Assembly (NCBI GenBank): GCA_947359465.1
Contig: OX375876.1
Coordinates: 85,582,359 to 85,646,358, forward strand
Source of the DNA: Metellina segmentata
Lineage: Eukaryota > Arthropoda > Arachnida > Araneae > Tetragnathidae
Length of the DNA stretch: 64,000 bases
Direction: 5' to 3'
Positions 47,644 through 60,222 of the stretch are shown in pieces. The first letter of the stretch is position 1. Every line of letters begins with the position of its first letter. The position numbers and the translations under genes were made by a program. Under the pieces are notes generated by a model that saw only the letters and a list, made by a program, of their open reading frames with translations, was not told the origin of the DNA and ran no database searches.

Positions 47644-48886
47644 TTTTATTATAATAAACAGGTTGCATGTAAATCCTTAATTCTTAGAGTAAAAAATGTA
47701 TGAACTTATAATATTTTATTCGTGAAGTCTGCAAAGAAGAACAAGGACTTTCAATGAGGAGTAGGCCATGATTCTGGTCATCCGGATGGAGGGTCCAGTT
47801 CTCCCTTATTTCTTAAGAACTCATTAGATTTGAATTTTTATTGTATCGGATCTCGTATACTACATTAATAATCAAGATCGCGAAATGTAAATCGTACAAT
47901 ATTCTCTCCAAGTGCATTCTGATATAAACCGCTATCGCTCTCGTACAATATTCGATGGAAAGTTAAACTTGTTCTAAATGATAGAGGAATATCATTTTCC
48001 GTATTGTGAACAGGAATTTTAGAACAAAGTTGTTGTAATATTTTCAGTGATGTAAGAAAAATTTATGCATCAAACCTAAATTAAATCTTTTATTTTAAAC
48101 ATTCCCTGGCGCAATATCCTATTCTAAAAAGTTTTTTAACTCATAATGAATAGACTGATCAGAGAAATAGAAGTAGTTTAGAACTAATTAAGTCAGTGCT
48201 AATGATCGCAAATAATTGACTATAGTTAAAAAAGAGTTTTGAAATTTTCAAAAAATTAAAAAAAAATTGCCCACTTTTACAGCATTAGTGGACGAGCACA
48301 TGTAGGTTATGATTAACCCTTCTTTGCATTATTTTTTCTTTATTGTTGAAATAAATCAAGGTGATATAATTCATGTTCAAAAATAAAGGAAAAATGGTTA
48401 AAAAAATCTTAGTATATATTTTATATGGTATCATGTGGTATTTTTTAAATTAAACGCAAACTTTTTCAGAAATTGCTCTAAAAATAACAGAAACACATGT
48501 TACAAACCTTTCTTCCACTCATTTTCACTTTTTTAGCACATTAGAAACTCAAATATAATAAAACAAAATTAAAAACGAAATCATACGTTTATTGCAACTA
48601 CAACAAACAGCGGAATGACAACTTCAAGCTCGTTTTACTGACAGTGACACTTGCTTACTTTTGACAGCTATGTTTTTTTTTATGCAATGGACATTAAAAA
48701 GGTATCCAGACACGATCAACTTACAGTGAACTTGTTCTTTTATATAATTTTTGGGCATTCAATGTTATGATGGAAATTTCCACCATTATGCAAAGAAGGG
48801 TTAAGAAACATGCGCACTTATAAACTTTTGTTCTGCACTGTGATCTGTTTATTATAGAATACAATGAAAATTACTTGTTTTGTTTA
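47644..48886. other. No gene recognised
   Basis: AT-rich between two Helitron B copies; only short frames and no repeats identified. Confidence 0.45.
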
Positions 48887-51075
48887 TCTATATATATAAT
48901 TCTCTTACGTGGCACGCAAAAAAGACGTTATTTGTTAACGCGTTTTGGCAACTTTGTACGATTGTTTACCACAGGGCCTCGCGCATCAATTGAATTTATA
49001 AGCGTTATCGGATGAAGTTTTCTCTCTATATTAAAAAAAAGTTACCGCCGCCGCCGCCGCCGCAGAATTGAAATTTTTGTTGTTTAGCTCCATTCTTAGA
49101 CGGTTTCCCGAGAAAGTACTGATCGGAAAAATATGAAATTAACATGCTTTGTTCTTCATCGTATTCCCTGGATAATTATTAAGATTTTTTTCCGATGCGG
49201 CTATTAGTTTAGGTTTTATTAAGTGTTAAAGTTGAAGAAGTGAAATTTCTTCCGCGAGTGAGCAAAACACAATCAAAATTTCAGTCTTTAGTCGTGAGTT
49301 TTTTTTAAGAGTACCTCTCAACGTAAATTTTTGCAGCTCGTCGAGTTTTTTTTGAAATTTAAATGTGGTTCTTGATAATATTTTTTTGAAATTCGGGAAA
49401 AATCGGGACATTTTTGTTACTTTTTTTTAAAACTGCCGTATCTATATCTAATTACTATTAGTTTTTAATTTTTAAAATATCGCAGTATTCCTCAGAATAT
49501 ACTCTTTCTTACGGTACTATTATTTTTGAAATCGGTTAATAATTAAATTGGATGCGATCAAAAGTTCGTGATACAAAATTCGGAATCTTCGGATATTTTC
49601 GCTACGTTTTGTTAAAACCGTTATGTCTACGGCAAAAACCATTATTTTTTAAATTTGAGAACATCACTGAATACACTACATTACACTCTTTCTTATGGTA
49701 CAATTATTTTTCAAATTGGTTAATAAACAAAATCGATGCAATTAAAAGTAGGTCATACAATTTTCGGAACTTTCAGATCGTAACTTCCGATACAAAACTA
49801 AAATGGTCATATCTATACAGTATTACTGTTAGTTTTTAATTTTAAAAATATTGCAGTATACCTCACAATGTACTCTTTCTTACGGTACAATTATTTTTAA
49901 AATTGGTTCATAAATAAATTCGATGCAATCAAAAGTTGGTGACACAAATTTCGTATTTTTCAGTTCGCATAGCTGGTTCCGCAAACAGCAGTGGGTTGCA
50001 TTTTCTACTATCGGGTTTGCCAGATATCAAATTTATCGTAGCAACAATTGCCATAAAAACGATTTATTTTTATTTGGCGAGGAAAAAGGCTCGCTTTTTT
50101 CCCTCTGTTCTCAAGACAGTTTACCGACAAAGTACAATCGTAAAGTTTTGATATTAACACTGTTTACTTAAAATTGTACAGGGAACAAGATACAGAAGAT
50201 TTTTACTGATGCGGCTATTAGTTTAGGGTGCATTAAGTGTTAAAGCAAAAAAAAGTGAAATCAATTGCGAAAGAAGTATTGGTTTGAGAAAGCAAACCAA
50301 ACGGGATTGCGTAGCAATCCCCGGGGTCGGCGAGCGTAAGCGAGCAGGGCGCGAAGCCCTCGCTGTGACGTCATGCACCGGAAAGTGAAATCAGCATAAT
50401 ACAAATTATTCAGATAGTTTCACTCTGTGAAAGGAATGTTGGTTTGCGAAGCAAACCAAATGACATCTGTGAAAGGAGTGTTGGTTTGCGAAGCAAACCA
50501 AATGGGATTGCGCAGCAATCCCCGGGGGTTGGCGAGCGTAAGCGAGCAGGGGGCGGAGCCCCCTAGTATTGAAAAAAAAAAGGAATTTTAGTTGAACTGT
50601 TGCAGTTTATAATAGAAATAAAAGTAAGTGGATGATCTTTTCAGGGCCATTTTAAAACGGTCCTTTTCAGGGCCAGCAATTATAGTTCAACAAGATGCTT
50701 GCACTACAACTTTCGGCAACAAACTCAATGAAAAAGTGTGGGTGGTTCGAGTGCTGGGGAAATGTACACAAACAACATGATGGGTATTCAATTTCCAAAG
50801 CAGCGTTCACATTTCGAGTCCAAATTTGCTCAAAGTTTTCATTTGAATTTTGATTTTAGAGGTACTGTATATATCTTTTCTGTGATACAGCAATTTTAGA
50901 TTTGAAAAACATTTTTTTGGAATATCATATTTTGTAAACAATCCCTTCTGCTAGGACACATGTCTTCATTGATGCGAGTGAAGCGAGCATATGTTCGCGC
51001 AGCGAACCAATGAGGATTGCGAAGCAATCCTCCGGGGGTTGGCGAGCGTTAGCGAGCAGGGGGCGGGCCCCCTAG
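48887..51075 (+). mobile_element. Helitron family B split by a family A copy
   Basis: The left part, 48887-49020, starts A|TCTATATATATAATTCTC; the right part, 50567-51075, ends in the palindrome series and CTAG|T. Joined, they give 643 bp, the normal family B length. The break is at the same body position (GATGAAGTTT|TATTG) that is continuous in other B copies. Confidence 0.85.
49021..50566 (+). mobile_element. Helitron family A, full length, inside Helitron B
   Basis: It is 1546 bp, with six CCG units and the same architecture as 42679-44231, from which it differs by scattered changes and few indels. The 5' flank is T rather than the A usual for Helitrons. The 95-codon frame at 49552-49839 parallels that at 43217 only because the repeat is shared. 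Confidence 0.85.
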
Positions 51076-52779
51076 TACTATATATTCCATATATACCTAA
51101 TTAAATGATACCACGCCAGCTAAAAGTACTGCTAACATTTTTTCTCAACTAAACTTCCCTTAAATTCATATAGGAAAGTGGGTCATTTTACCACATCTGG
51201 TAACACCATCGATATTGAACATTTTTTTTTATCGCATTAACATCGCTCCTTTGTACAGGTTGGTATCCAGAAAAGACACTTAAGTTTAAAACGGTTTGAA
51301 AGTGTAACAAGATGTAGAATAAAGAATTTTTGAGCTGATTAGATTCGTCTTTGTATATCGTTCTATTTGATTTAAAAAATTAAAATAATATTGTGCTTCG
51401 CATTTGTTATACATAAATTCAGTGTCATTACCAAATTCATTGTGAAGCACTTTATGCACTTAAATTAATATACTAGAACTTCATTATATTTTTTGAAGTT
51501 ATGAATGGGATAGTGGCCTTTTCGGAATATGAATAGTTAGTATCCAAAAGCTAAGATGCTTGAGAGATACCCTTTTAGTTAAACCGTGTAGTTTCTAGAT
51601 AATAATAGTAGCAATATACAAAACGATATTTTACAAGGCTATTTAACGTTGTTCTGTTTTAGATAATCAACCGTAGAGCAATAAGAGCCGTTACGAACTT
51701 TTGGAGTTGGAAAAAAAATTAAATTCCTAATTTTTAACTATTTAAATTTTTGTCTACACAGTTTTTCAGGGGTTAAATATCGATTTTCTAAGCGTTTCAT
51801 CTGTTTTATATCCTGCTTGCTTTGCATCAAATCCGAAGTAAAATTAGTTTTTATCCAGTCAAAACAACAACGCTAATTAGCATCCGTTTTTAATTATTTC
51901 ATTCTGAAAATGCTTGTACCTCATTCATGCGTTAGTTTTGATGTAGATTTAGTTCACTCGCCTCTGCAGTGTTGTTTCAAGTACACTGTAAAAAAGTTTT
52001 TAATAAGCTTTATTATGATGGATAAACGTATCAATTTTTCCCAAGCTGAGTTAATTAGGGTGAGAACTTTTATCTGAATAGTTTCGCGAGGAGAATTTTA
52101 CATGAGTGAAAGGTCCTAACATAGTTTTTGATTATTTATTTAATACAAGAGCGTATCTAAAATCGGTTGGTTAGTAATTAACTTAAATAACGGTATTTAT
52201 AATTAATGTTCAAAATTTAATTAACACTTAAAAATTAAAAGATTCAGGATATTTAAAGCTTGTCATTCTAGTTTACGTAAACCAACATGGTGCAAACTTT
52301 CGGGGTCTTTTAAATTTGATTATTTAAAGGAATAATTCCAGAGTATATGCAACTTTTTTAACCTTTGTAAAAGAACATTTTCATGCGTAAGATTGTTTAT
52401 TTATTCTAATGTAACGCTAACAATGGACTTAAAGGTATTTAAAAAAAGTAGTAAATTAAATTCGAATGAACATTCGAGTATAATGAAATTAGGAAGTAAA
52501 GATTAAATCTTTAGAACAGGTAAATTAAAATCTTAATTACGAAATGCTTGTCTTATCTTTCATCCTTTTGTTTTATACTAAGTTAATTGAATTAACTCTG
52601 ATTAAAAGAGAGCTAATGAAAAGAAGAATTAGTGTTAAAATTTGCCATTTTAATACATTGTATAATTCATATTCCATGGGAATTACCTTAATTTGTGCTT
52701 GTTTTAAGTTATTTAAATTTCTTCGTTCACAAAATACAAATGATGACTGAGAATTTTAATTTGATTCAAATTATGTGTA
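51076..52779. other. No gene recognised
   Basis: AT-rich, with short frames only and no repeats matching the families above. Confidence 0.45.
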
Positions 52780-54340
52780 CAGTGGCTCCCAAAAGTGTTC
52801 GTACACTTAAAAAATTGGTTGAAAAAGAGCTGTAGCATGGAACTGAATTCGAATATAAAGCCCATATTTTTTCCATATAATCTCCATGTAATTCTGAATA
52901 AAACCTAATATTTAAAAGAAACATTGAATCATTTTTTTAAAATGAAGATGCAAGGAGGCAGATAAAGAACACGTCACAAAAGAGATCGTACACCTGAAAC
53001 ATTTTCAGATAAATTCATAAATAAACTACCGTCTATCGCTTTTTAAAATGTTTTAAATTGTGGTGACATTTAAAAAAATCGTTTGGCTTTAATCTTTGCT
53101 TGCTTACTTTGTATTATTCTATTTATTATTTAAAAAGTCCTCGTAGTCGTAAGGAAACAACGAATAGCCTTCGAAAAGGGTTTATTTTTCATCATAGTAG
53201 TGATGCTGAGAAACATGCTGCACCATGTTTCTTTCTTTCTTTAGGGAAGTGAAGCGAGCTACCTCTCTACGTCATGGAATTTGTTTAAATAGAACTGTTC
53301 TGAGTTTCAGAGGCAGATTGTGATATGCGAGTACATCTAGCTGTAAAACTTCGCTGTGTTTTTTCTATGGCCTTAATTAAAGTTGTTTGGTTGTTCTATA
53401 AGTCCCAGTGTGATTTATTCATTTATTCTTGGTAAACCGTTAAGCATCGGTAGATGCACCAGATTCCTACTTTTTTAAGCTTGAATTGTGGCGATTTGAC
53501 GCCACAAGTGGTAAATCAGTTCAGAATTAGTATTAGTTTGAAGCATAGGGTGAAAATGATCTGCGAGAATACCGCGATAATGCTCTGCCTTGATTTACCC
53601 CCTCAGGACTACAAGTGGCCCCAAGCCACACGTAGATATCTCGTCACACACCATCAAAGAGCCACCTCCATGCTTAAAGGTAGGAACCAGTCAGGGAACA
53701 AGAAGTGTTTCTGCCCGTGTTCGCCAGACGTACACACGTCCGGTTGTCTGAAATAATGTAAATGATGATTCTTCAGACCAGTTGTCCTGTTCCCATTGCT
53801 GTTGTGTCCAGTTTTGGTGGCCGCTTAATAGCATTACGCTGCGACACTAACGGCTTTGGAATAGCCACTCTGCCATGTATGTTCACAGTATGCAACTCCC
53901 GTTAAATAGTTGTGGTTGATACGGAGTTCTGGAAATGGGTGTTCATCTCGGAGGTTATCTGCGGCAGTGTAGTCTTGCGTTTTCAGCCGACTTCCCTGTT
54001 CAACACTCGTCTATCCCTGTCCGTCAACTTCGACTTTCGTCTTCTGTTCTGCTTCGCCGATTAAATCTTTCCACGTTTTGTGTAGGCTGTCATAATCGTT
54101 GACACAGTGGTCCTTGCAACACCCACAAGGTTGGCTGTTCTCGTCACGGCCGCTCCACAAAGGCGAGATCCAATGATCATACCTCTTTGCAGAGGTCCGA
54201 CATAACGGCGCTTTGCTGGTAACAGAATTTTCTCATGCAACTTCACACCGTCCAATGCTCGACTGATACCGTCTCTTTCGCACTAGATATAAGACTGATG
54301 CGATACGTGGCAAGACTGTATTAGATGGTCGAATTACAAC
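52780..54340 (-). mobile_element. Tc1-like element relic, one inverted repeat left
   Basis: After TA at 52778 the sequence CAGTGGCTCCCAAAAGTGTT (then CGTACACTT) is a Tc1-type end. The transposase reads toward it on the minus strand: QRGMIIGSRLCGAAVTRTAN and VGVARTTVSTIMTAYTKRGK (HTH, 54061-54255), then frame-broken pieces to about 53460. The partner end is missing; the copy stops near 54340. Confidence 0.7.
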
Positions 54341-54344
54341 ACAC

Positions 54345-54780
54345 TTAGAGATGGGCGTTCCTATTTTTTTGTAAATCACCTGTAGTTTTAGCACAGAATG
54401 AAGAGCGTCGTCCATTTTGTTTTATTGACGACATTTTGTTTGTATATATGTGAGGTTCTGAGGTTCTCCTGCCAACACAAGGAGGAACTGTTGTTGGGGG
54501 GAACGGGACTTCGTCTAGGGACGTTGGAGGGGTTGTCAGTGAAAGGTCACCCGGGTTAGGAGGAGAAGAGAAAGGGGGAGAGCGGAAAGAAAGAAAGGAT
54601 TCGACGCACGGAGACAAGGTGAATGGACGATGAGGGGCTCTCTGCTGCTGTTTTATACTAGGTTGAAATATATTACTATATAACCTAGAATGTCCAAATA
54701 AAAGTTGGAAAAGATATCTATGAAGTGTTGGCCTCTCCACTAGACAAACGAACCACACACATACTCACCAGAGATAGAGA
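54345..54780 (-). repeat. LTR-retrotransposon-like leader region
   Basis: A 137-codon minus-strand frame is Pro/Ser-rich and then reads MSSIKQNGRRSSFCAKTTG, which could be a gag-like start. Upstream sequence has GTCTCCGTGCGTCG and CCCCCCAACAACAG, reminiscent of an LTR end. No second LTR or pol is present, so it remains a guess. Confidence 0.25.
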
Positions 54781-56065
54781 AAGAGGTGGGGTGTGATAAT
54801 ATATGTTATCAGTTTTATGTTAAAATCACTGAATTCCATACGGAACCGCGTTATTATTTTGGACTAACATTTTTGTTTGATAGAAAACATTAGAATTTGA
54901 AGACTAAAAAAAGGATATTTTTGTATTTATTGCACTAAGATTGGGCTAACATTCCTCCCTTCAATGCTCATAGTTATTTCAGGAAAGTTTAAAAAAAATA
55001 TTGTTCAGTATTTTCAGTTGTCTATGAAAGGGATCTTTAGTGTAAATGAAAAAACGTACAGTATATGAGGATTTTTCTCCCTCTCATCGAATGATCTTCA
55101 TGTTAAGTAAAGGGGTAACCTTAAAATACCGTTTATCGCAGATTTGATGTCATTTGGCACTTATTCTAATTGATGTTGGCCAATTAAGTACCATCATACA
55201 TAAATATGGAATTTATGCTTTAGAATGCGTACTGGCGGCATGCTGAAATCGTTTGCGAAAATGCAAGTCAAGTGGCATTAGTCCCGGAATTCTTACAGGA
55301 AACACGTTCTACCACAGAAATCTTCCACTACAAAAGCACTAGCTCCACTTACATTTAGTGTGACAGAAGAAACTTCGCACATGGTTTTTTTTTATTTGTG
55401 AGTTATCTTAGGGGTATATATGAAATCTGCGATATGCTTCTTCTCAAAACTTTCTCCCTCAATTCAAATTGTTTTGTAAATTCAAATTTTCTCTCTCGAC
55501 TACCCTAAGAAAATTCAGATACGTACTTTTCAATACGCTGAATTAGACATAATCCTTTTTACAACGGATAAAGGTTCAAAAGGAGCTTTCACTTTTTTTA
55601 TCCTCCAAAAAAGAAGGCCTTTGAGTGTAAAGTTTATCTAGAGTGAAGGAGGGCTTACAGCAGCTTCCAGAAACTGGCTCGTTTCATGTCACAAAAAGAT
55701 AAATGGAGTCGTAAAAAAGAGTTTCGGTCCTTCTGATGACCCCTTTGTGATAAGACAGGGGAGATTCAGCAGTAAATAGCATTGCAGTCCTTGAAACAAC
55801 TCAAGCAAATGCCACGAAAGTTCTTGCTTGCTTGCCATTGTACGAGCTCGTATTGAATTGAAAAAAGGATTTGAATCAAAAATTCTGAATTTATTTTGTA
55901 ACCATCTGTTTCTGTCACAATTTAACAAGCGACAGCACTTCTTTCTAAAGTCATTCGTTCAGGCAGAGTCATCATAAGCGTTTGTATGAGAGAGATTTTC
56001 AAAGTAAACACTTGGCGGAAAGTGAAGATTTTACTTCCGCTACCCAAATGGTATCGAATGATATA
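54781..56065. other. No gene recognised
   Basis: AT-rich; the 79-codon minus-strand frame at 55689-55928 has no recognisable domain. Confidence 0.45.
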
Positions 56066-57868
56066 CCGGGTGATTACAATTAAAGTATCCCTGTTCAGAG
56101 TAATGTAGTGAAAAAACCAGAGGTCATAAGAACGCCAAATCTGCTTGGTATAGATTTCATAACACGGAAAAAAGAATAATGGAAAAAAAATAATTTAGTT
56201 TAGAAAATGACCGTTAGGGGAGGATATGTCGCTGCGAACAGTACCTAGCAAAAGCATAATTCAATGAAATGGCATTACAATCGTGATGAATAGTAATAAC
56301 AATTTGCAAGTGAGACAAGAGTGCGATAGATACTGACAATAGTTATGAACAACAAAATATCAATTTAATTAATATGCATCTAAAACATGTTACACTTGGA
56401 ACGCAGGAGGGAAGAAAACTGTAGAAAGACAAGTCATAGGTAGTGTTCAATATGCCTACCGTGAAGAAGCAATAACTGGTACCATGTGATGAAGTGTTCA
56501 ACAACTTCACGTAACTGATCTTTTGTGATGTTGCGCGTGTGCAAGATGATGCTTTCCTTCAAATCTGCATGGTTCCGAATACCTCCCTGAAAACCATGGT
56601 TTTTAAGTAACCCACAGCCAAAAGTCACATGGGCTCAGATCTGGTGAACGGGGTGACCATGAAGATGAGAATGAGCGACGATAGTCCAAATTTTCTGTAA
56701 AAGGCTCTCGTAACAACTGTTGAATAGGACGTCTTGGCTCCATATTGTTGGAATATGGTAGAGCTGAGGATAGGTAAGCATTATAGGGACAACATGTCCC
56801 TATAACGCTGTGCAGTAACTTCTTCAAAAAAGCAGAGACCAATCAGAAATGTTGCTGTAAATCCAAATCAAACAGCTAGTTTTGTAGAATGTAAGGGAGA
56901 TCTGTTGAAACTGGCGGGGATTTTCCGTTGCTCAGATGCGGCTGTTTTGGGTGTTTACTGCTGCACAGAGAAAAATGTGCATCATTACCCAAGATGTTCC
57001 ATGGCCAGTTGTCATCTACCTGCATGCGTGCAAGGAATGTCTAAGCAAACATTTCACGGATATCTGTATTAGAAACTTGTAACGCTTGGCTACGCTGGAT
57101 CTTATACGGATAACTTTCTAAAATTTTCCGCAAACCCTTAAGTACTGTTTTGTTGCGTAGGGCAAATCTAATTGTCTTGCTACAACTCGAGCACTGTTTC
57201 CTGTCTGGTCTGTTCAACAATAGCCTTTGCAACCTCTTCAGTTCTCACGTTGTCACAGGTTTCCGACCTCGTCCTGGTCGAACTGAGAAGCTTACAGTCT
57301 TCTCGAAGCGTTGAATCATTCTCCGGATACCACATGCTGTCTGAGGACCTGTACGCACCGATTTCAAACGTCTGTACTCGAGAAGAGCACCAGTAGAATT
57401 TTCGCCATTCTTGTAAAACAACTTTAATAATAAAGCACGGTCAGGCAATGAGAGTTCCATAGCGATCATCGAATGTTTCCCCAAAGCTGTTTTAGAGCAA
57501 ATTGTGTTTAAACAGTTCGCATAAAGCGACGTCTTCTTTTGTTGATCCCGTACGGAGCATTTTCAAAATCCTTACCTAAATTTTAAATTCAAGGTTTATG
57601 ATATTTAATGTTCGCTTGTACCACTTATAATTCGTAATTAATGTGCACCACGACTGCGAAGCCATTTTATTGAATTATGTTTTTACTGGGTTCTGTTCGC
57701 AGCGCCATCTCTTCCCCTATCGGTAATTTTCGGAACTAAATATTTTTTTTTCACCATTTGTCTTCCCATGCTCTGAAGTGTATACTACGCAAATTTGGCG
57801 TTCATATTACTGTTGGTTTTTTCTCTACAGTACTACAGAACAGGGATACTTTAATTGTAACCACCCTG
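56066..57868 (-). mobile_element. Mariner-like element, both ends present
   Basis: The left end is CCGGGTGATTACAATTAAAG and the inward right end is CAGGGTGGTTACAATTAAAG, both continuing TATCCCTGTTC. TA flanks each side (56064-56065, 57869-57870). It is 1803 bp, long enough for a full transposase. Confidence 0.85.
56434..57484 (-). pseudogene. Mariner-like transposase, frame-broken
   Basis: On the minus strand, in order: RALLLKLFYKNGENSTGALL with RRMIQRFEKTVSFSVRPGRG (N-terminal HTH, 57245-57484), ILESYPYKIQRSQALQVSNT (about 57060-57130), SWSPRSPDLSPCDFWLW (catalytic block with final Asp, about 56610-56660), and KDQLREVVEHFITWYQLLL (C-terminus, 56450-56520). The pieces lie in different frames, and I did not find the middle catalytic segment intact. 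Confidence 0.8.
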
Positions 57869-59396
57869 TATATAGTGGTTACCTTACATCCCCATTTTGT
57901 TGATGTTTAATTTAATTAATATTAACCAATAGACTTTCCTTCATTTGGAATTTATTGTTGGTTTGGTGAAGTGTTGAAATGGTATTCGAAAGACGGAGCC
58001 TAGTGACGTCATAACGGAATACCTAAAGAACACATATTTTCCCATAAAACAACTATCACTATCTACATATAACGTTACAGAAATTCCTGTCATACACCTA
58101 TTTACAACCGAAATTACGAAAATGTTTGGAATATTTTTTAGATATAGTTTAATTTTACGCATAAATAAATCCACCGACTTTTTACTTTAAAAGATGTTGA
58201 AAGTTTCTCAAACAAGGTATGAAGAAAGGATTTTACTCATGTTAAATTATTTTTTACTTGTATGACCTGAAGTTTGTGTTTTGTTGAGATTCAAATTATA
58301 GCAGCGCAATGTAAGGAGCAAGCTAGATTTCTCTTGAAATCAAAGAATAGATAAAATCCATGTGGACACATGGGATCCATAGGGATAAAACAAACACAAC
58401 CCAAACAGAAATTCACATTTCAATCATGTTTCAGTTACAATTTTTGGTCTTAACGACGCAAGAATTTTAGAATATTCGAGATGACAAAAATATATTTGAA
58501 TGCAGAACCAGCCAGCTCTTGCAATTTCTTGTTTCGACAGTTTCTCCCACTTCTATTCGCGAAGTACTTTGAAATGCATGCAAAGGTTTGGAATCGATGA
58601 ATGTTTTGAAGCCCGCTATTGGTCTCGCCACTCCGAGAAAGCAAAAACTGAAAATGTTTAGCCACGAGCTATGTCGATACAAATATCCGTTGTCCAACAT
58701 CTGCTCCTATTACCTCCGCATCTAGAATTCAAATGGTGAGATATTTCTTTTTGCTTATAGTTAGCATGGGTTTCGTTTCGCTTTTGTTTTCGAACAAATT
58801 CGTTGCGAAAATTCGGAACTTGAAATGTGGTGCTTCAACTTATTCCACTGCTTCTGATTTAAGAGTTGCGATTAATTTCTTATTCCTATCCGCAGAAGAC
58901 GGTTTTTCCTGTAAAGGTAAATACAACGGGTGCTAGTGTTTTTTGTGGTAGCTCGTGTTTCAAATTGGCATATTGCTGCAATGCAATTCCATTAGGTCGG
59001 TTAAGAACTTATCAATGCAATGATATTTTAAAGTTTTCTTTTTTTATTTAACTGAAAATTAGCCCAGCGACGAACTTTTCCTACCAAGCTGAATAGCACA
59101 TGTAAAATCTCCGTTTGGTATGTTTGTTCGTACTGAAAATCTTTTATCATACATGTATTACAAATAGCCGCTACATTTGCTTTTATTTTTCTACGCAAAT
59201 TATTTAGCGCCGCATGGAATATCGAGCAAACGTCGCCAGAGTGGTGATAAATCGGATTTTAATTTCAATCGGAAGTATGTTTTCTGTCGATAGTTAATGA
59301 TTCACATGGAAAAACCTTTTCAACTGGGATAAATTTATCTCTGGTCGGTATAATTTTATCTTATACCCCAGCAATTTGTATTTGGACTCAAAGATA
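57869..59396. other. No gene recognised
   Basis: Short overlapping frames at 58450-58700 and 58733-59051 show no domain. Sequence is AT-rich. Confidence 0.45.
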
Positions 59397-59404
59397 CTCA
59401 ATAG

Positions 59405-60214
59405 GGAACAGCTACACTCTACGTTTATGAGCAATGGCAACGGCCTTGGCGATTTTTTTAGCGCACTTCTAAAGTCGCCAAGGAAATAATTATTTCCTAA
59501 CACTTTTCCTGTTACAATTTTTTTTTCTGTTTACAACACACTTTTCAAGCACATTTCAGAACTTTTTAAAAAGTATAATTTTAAAAAACTTTCACAAAAA
59601 GTAGTAAGCTTAAGCAATTATCAAAACAGATTTGTGAACCAGCAGAGAAACTAAGCTACGAATGATAAGAATACCCTGAAACTTATCAATTACACTAAAT
59701 ACAGTGAGCATGTTGAAAAAGAAAAAGATTTACAAAAGAAAAAAAAGCAAGAAATAATATCTGAAAACGTCAGAACTCTCTCGTAAAAAAATAATGAAAA
59801 CGAAAATGGTCACAAAAACAAAACTCTTAATCCTGTCGTGAAAACTATTATAACAAAATAAATATTCCACAACTGTCAAAATACAAATAAATGGACCAAT
59901 GGTGTCACAGAAAACGATTTAAAAGGACTAATGCAATCAAAGGATATTTTAAAAACAAAATAACTAATGGGAGTAAAGAAAAAATTTCAAACGAATCAAT
60001 GAAATCAAACGATTTTAACACAGATTTTGGAAGAACTTTCTAGAATATTCAAAATGAAAATTGAAAGTTTCCGTTTGCTGAGGTTGCCATGAAAACCACA
60101 ACAACAGCAACGAAGGATGGGTTGCCTTAATGTATCGTAACTCGCTACTAGAAGTGCGCCAAAAAAATCGCCAAGCCGTTGCCATCACTCATAAACGTAG
60201 AGTGTAGCTGTACC
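59405..60214. mobile_element. MITE of the GGTACAGCT family, 8-bp TSD
   Basis: The left end GGAACAGCTACACTCTACGT and inward right end GGTACAGCTACACTCTACGT differ at one base and continue for about 60 bp, including GGCGATTTTTTTxGCGCACTT. Flanks CTCAATAG at 59397-59404 and 60215-60222 are identical. 810 bp, non-coding. Confidence 0.85.
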
Positions 60215-60222
60215 CTCAATAG

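Noticed and set aside
53454..53756. 100-codon plus-strand frame
   Set aside because: It is the reverse of the decayed Tc1 transposase and shows no independent motif.
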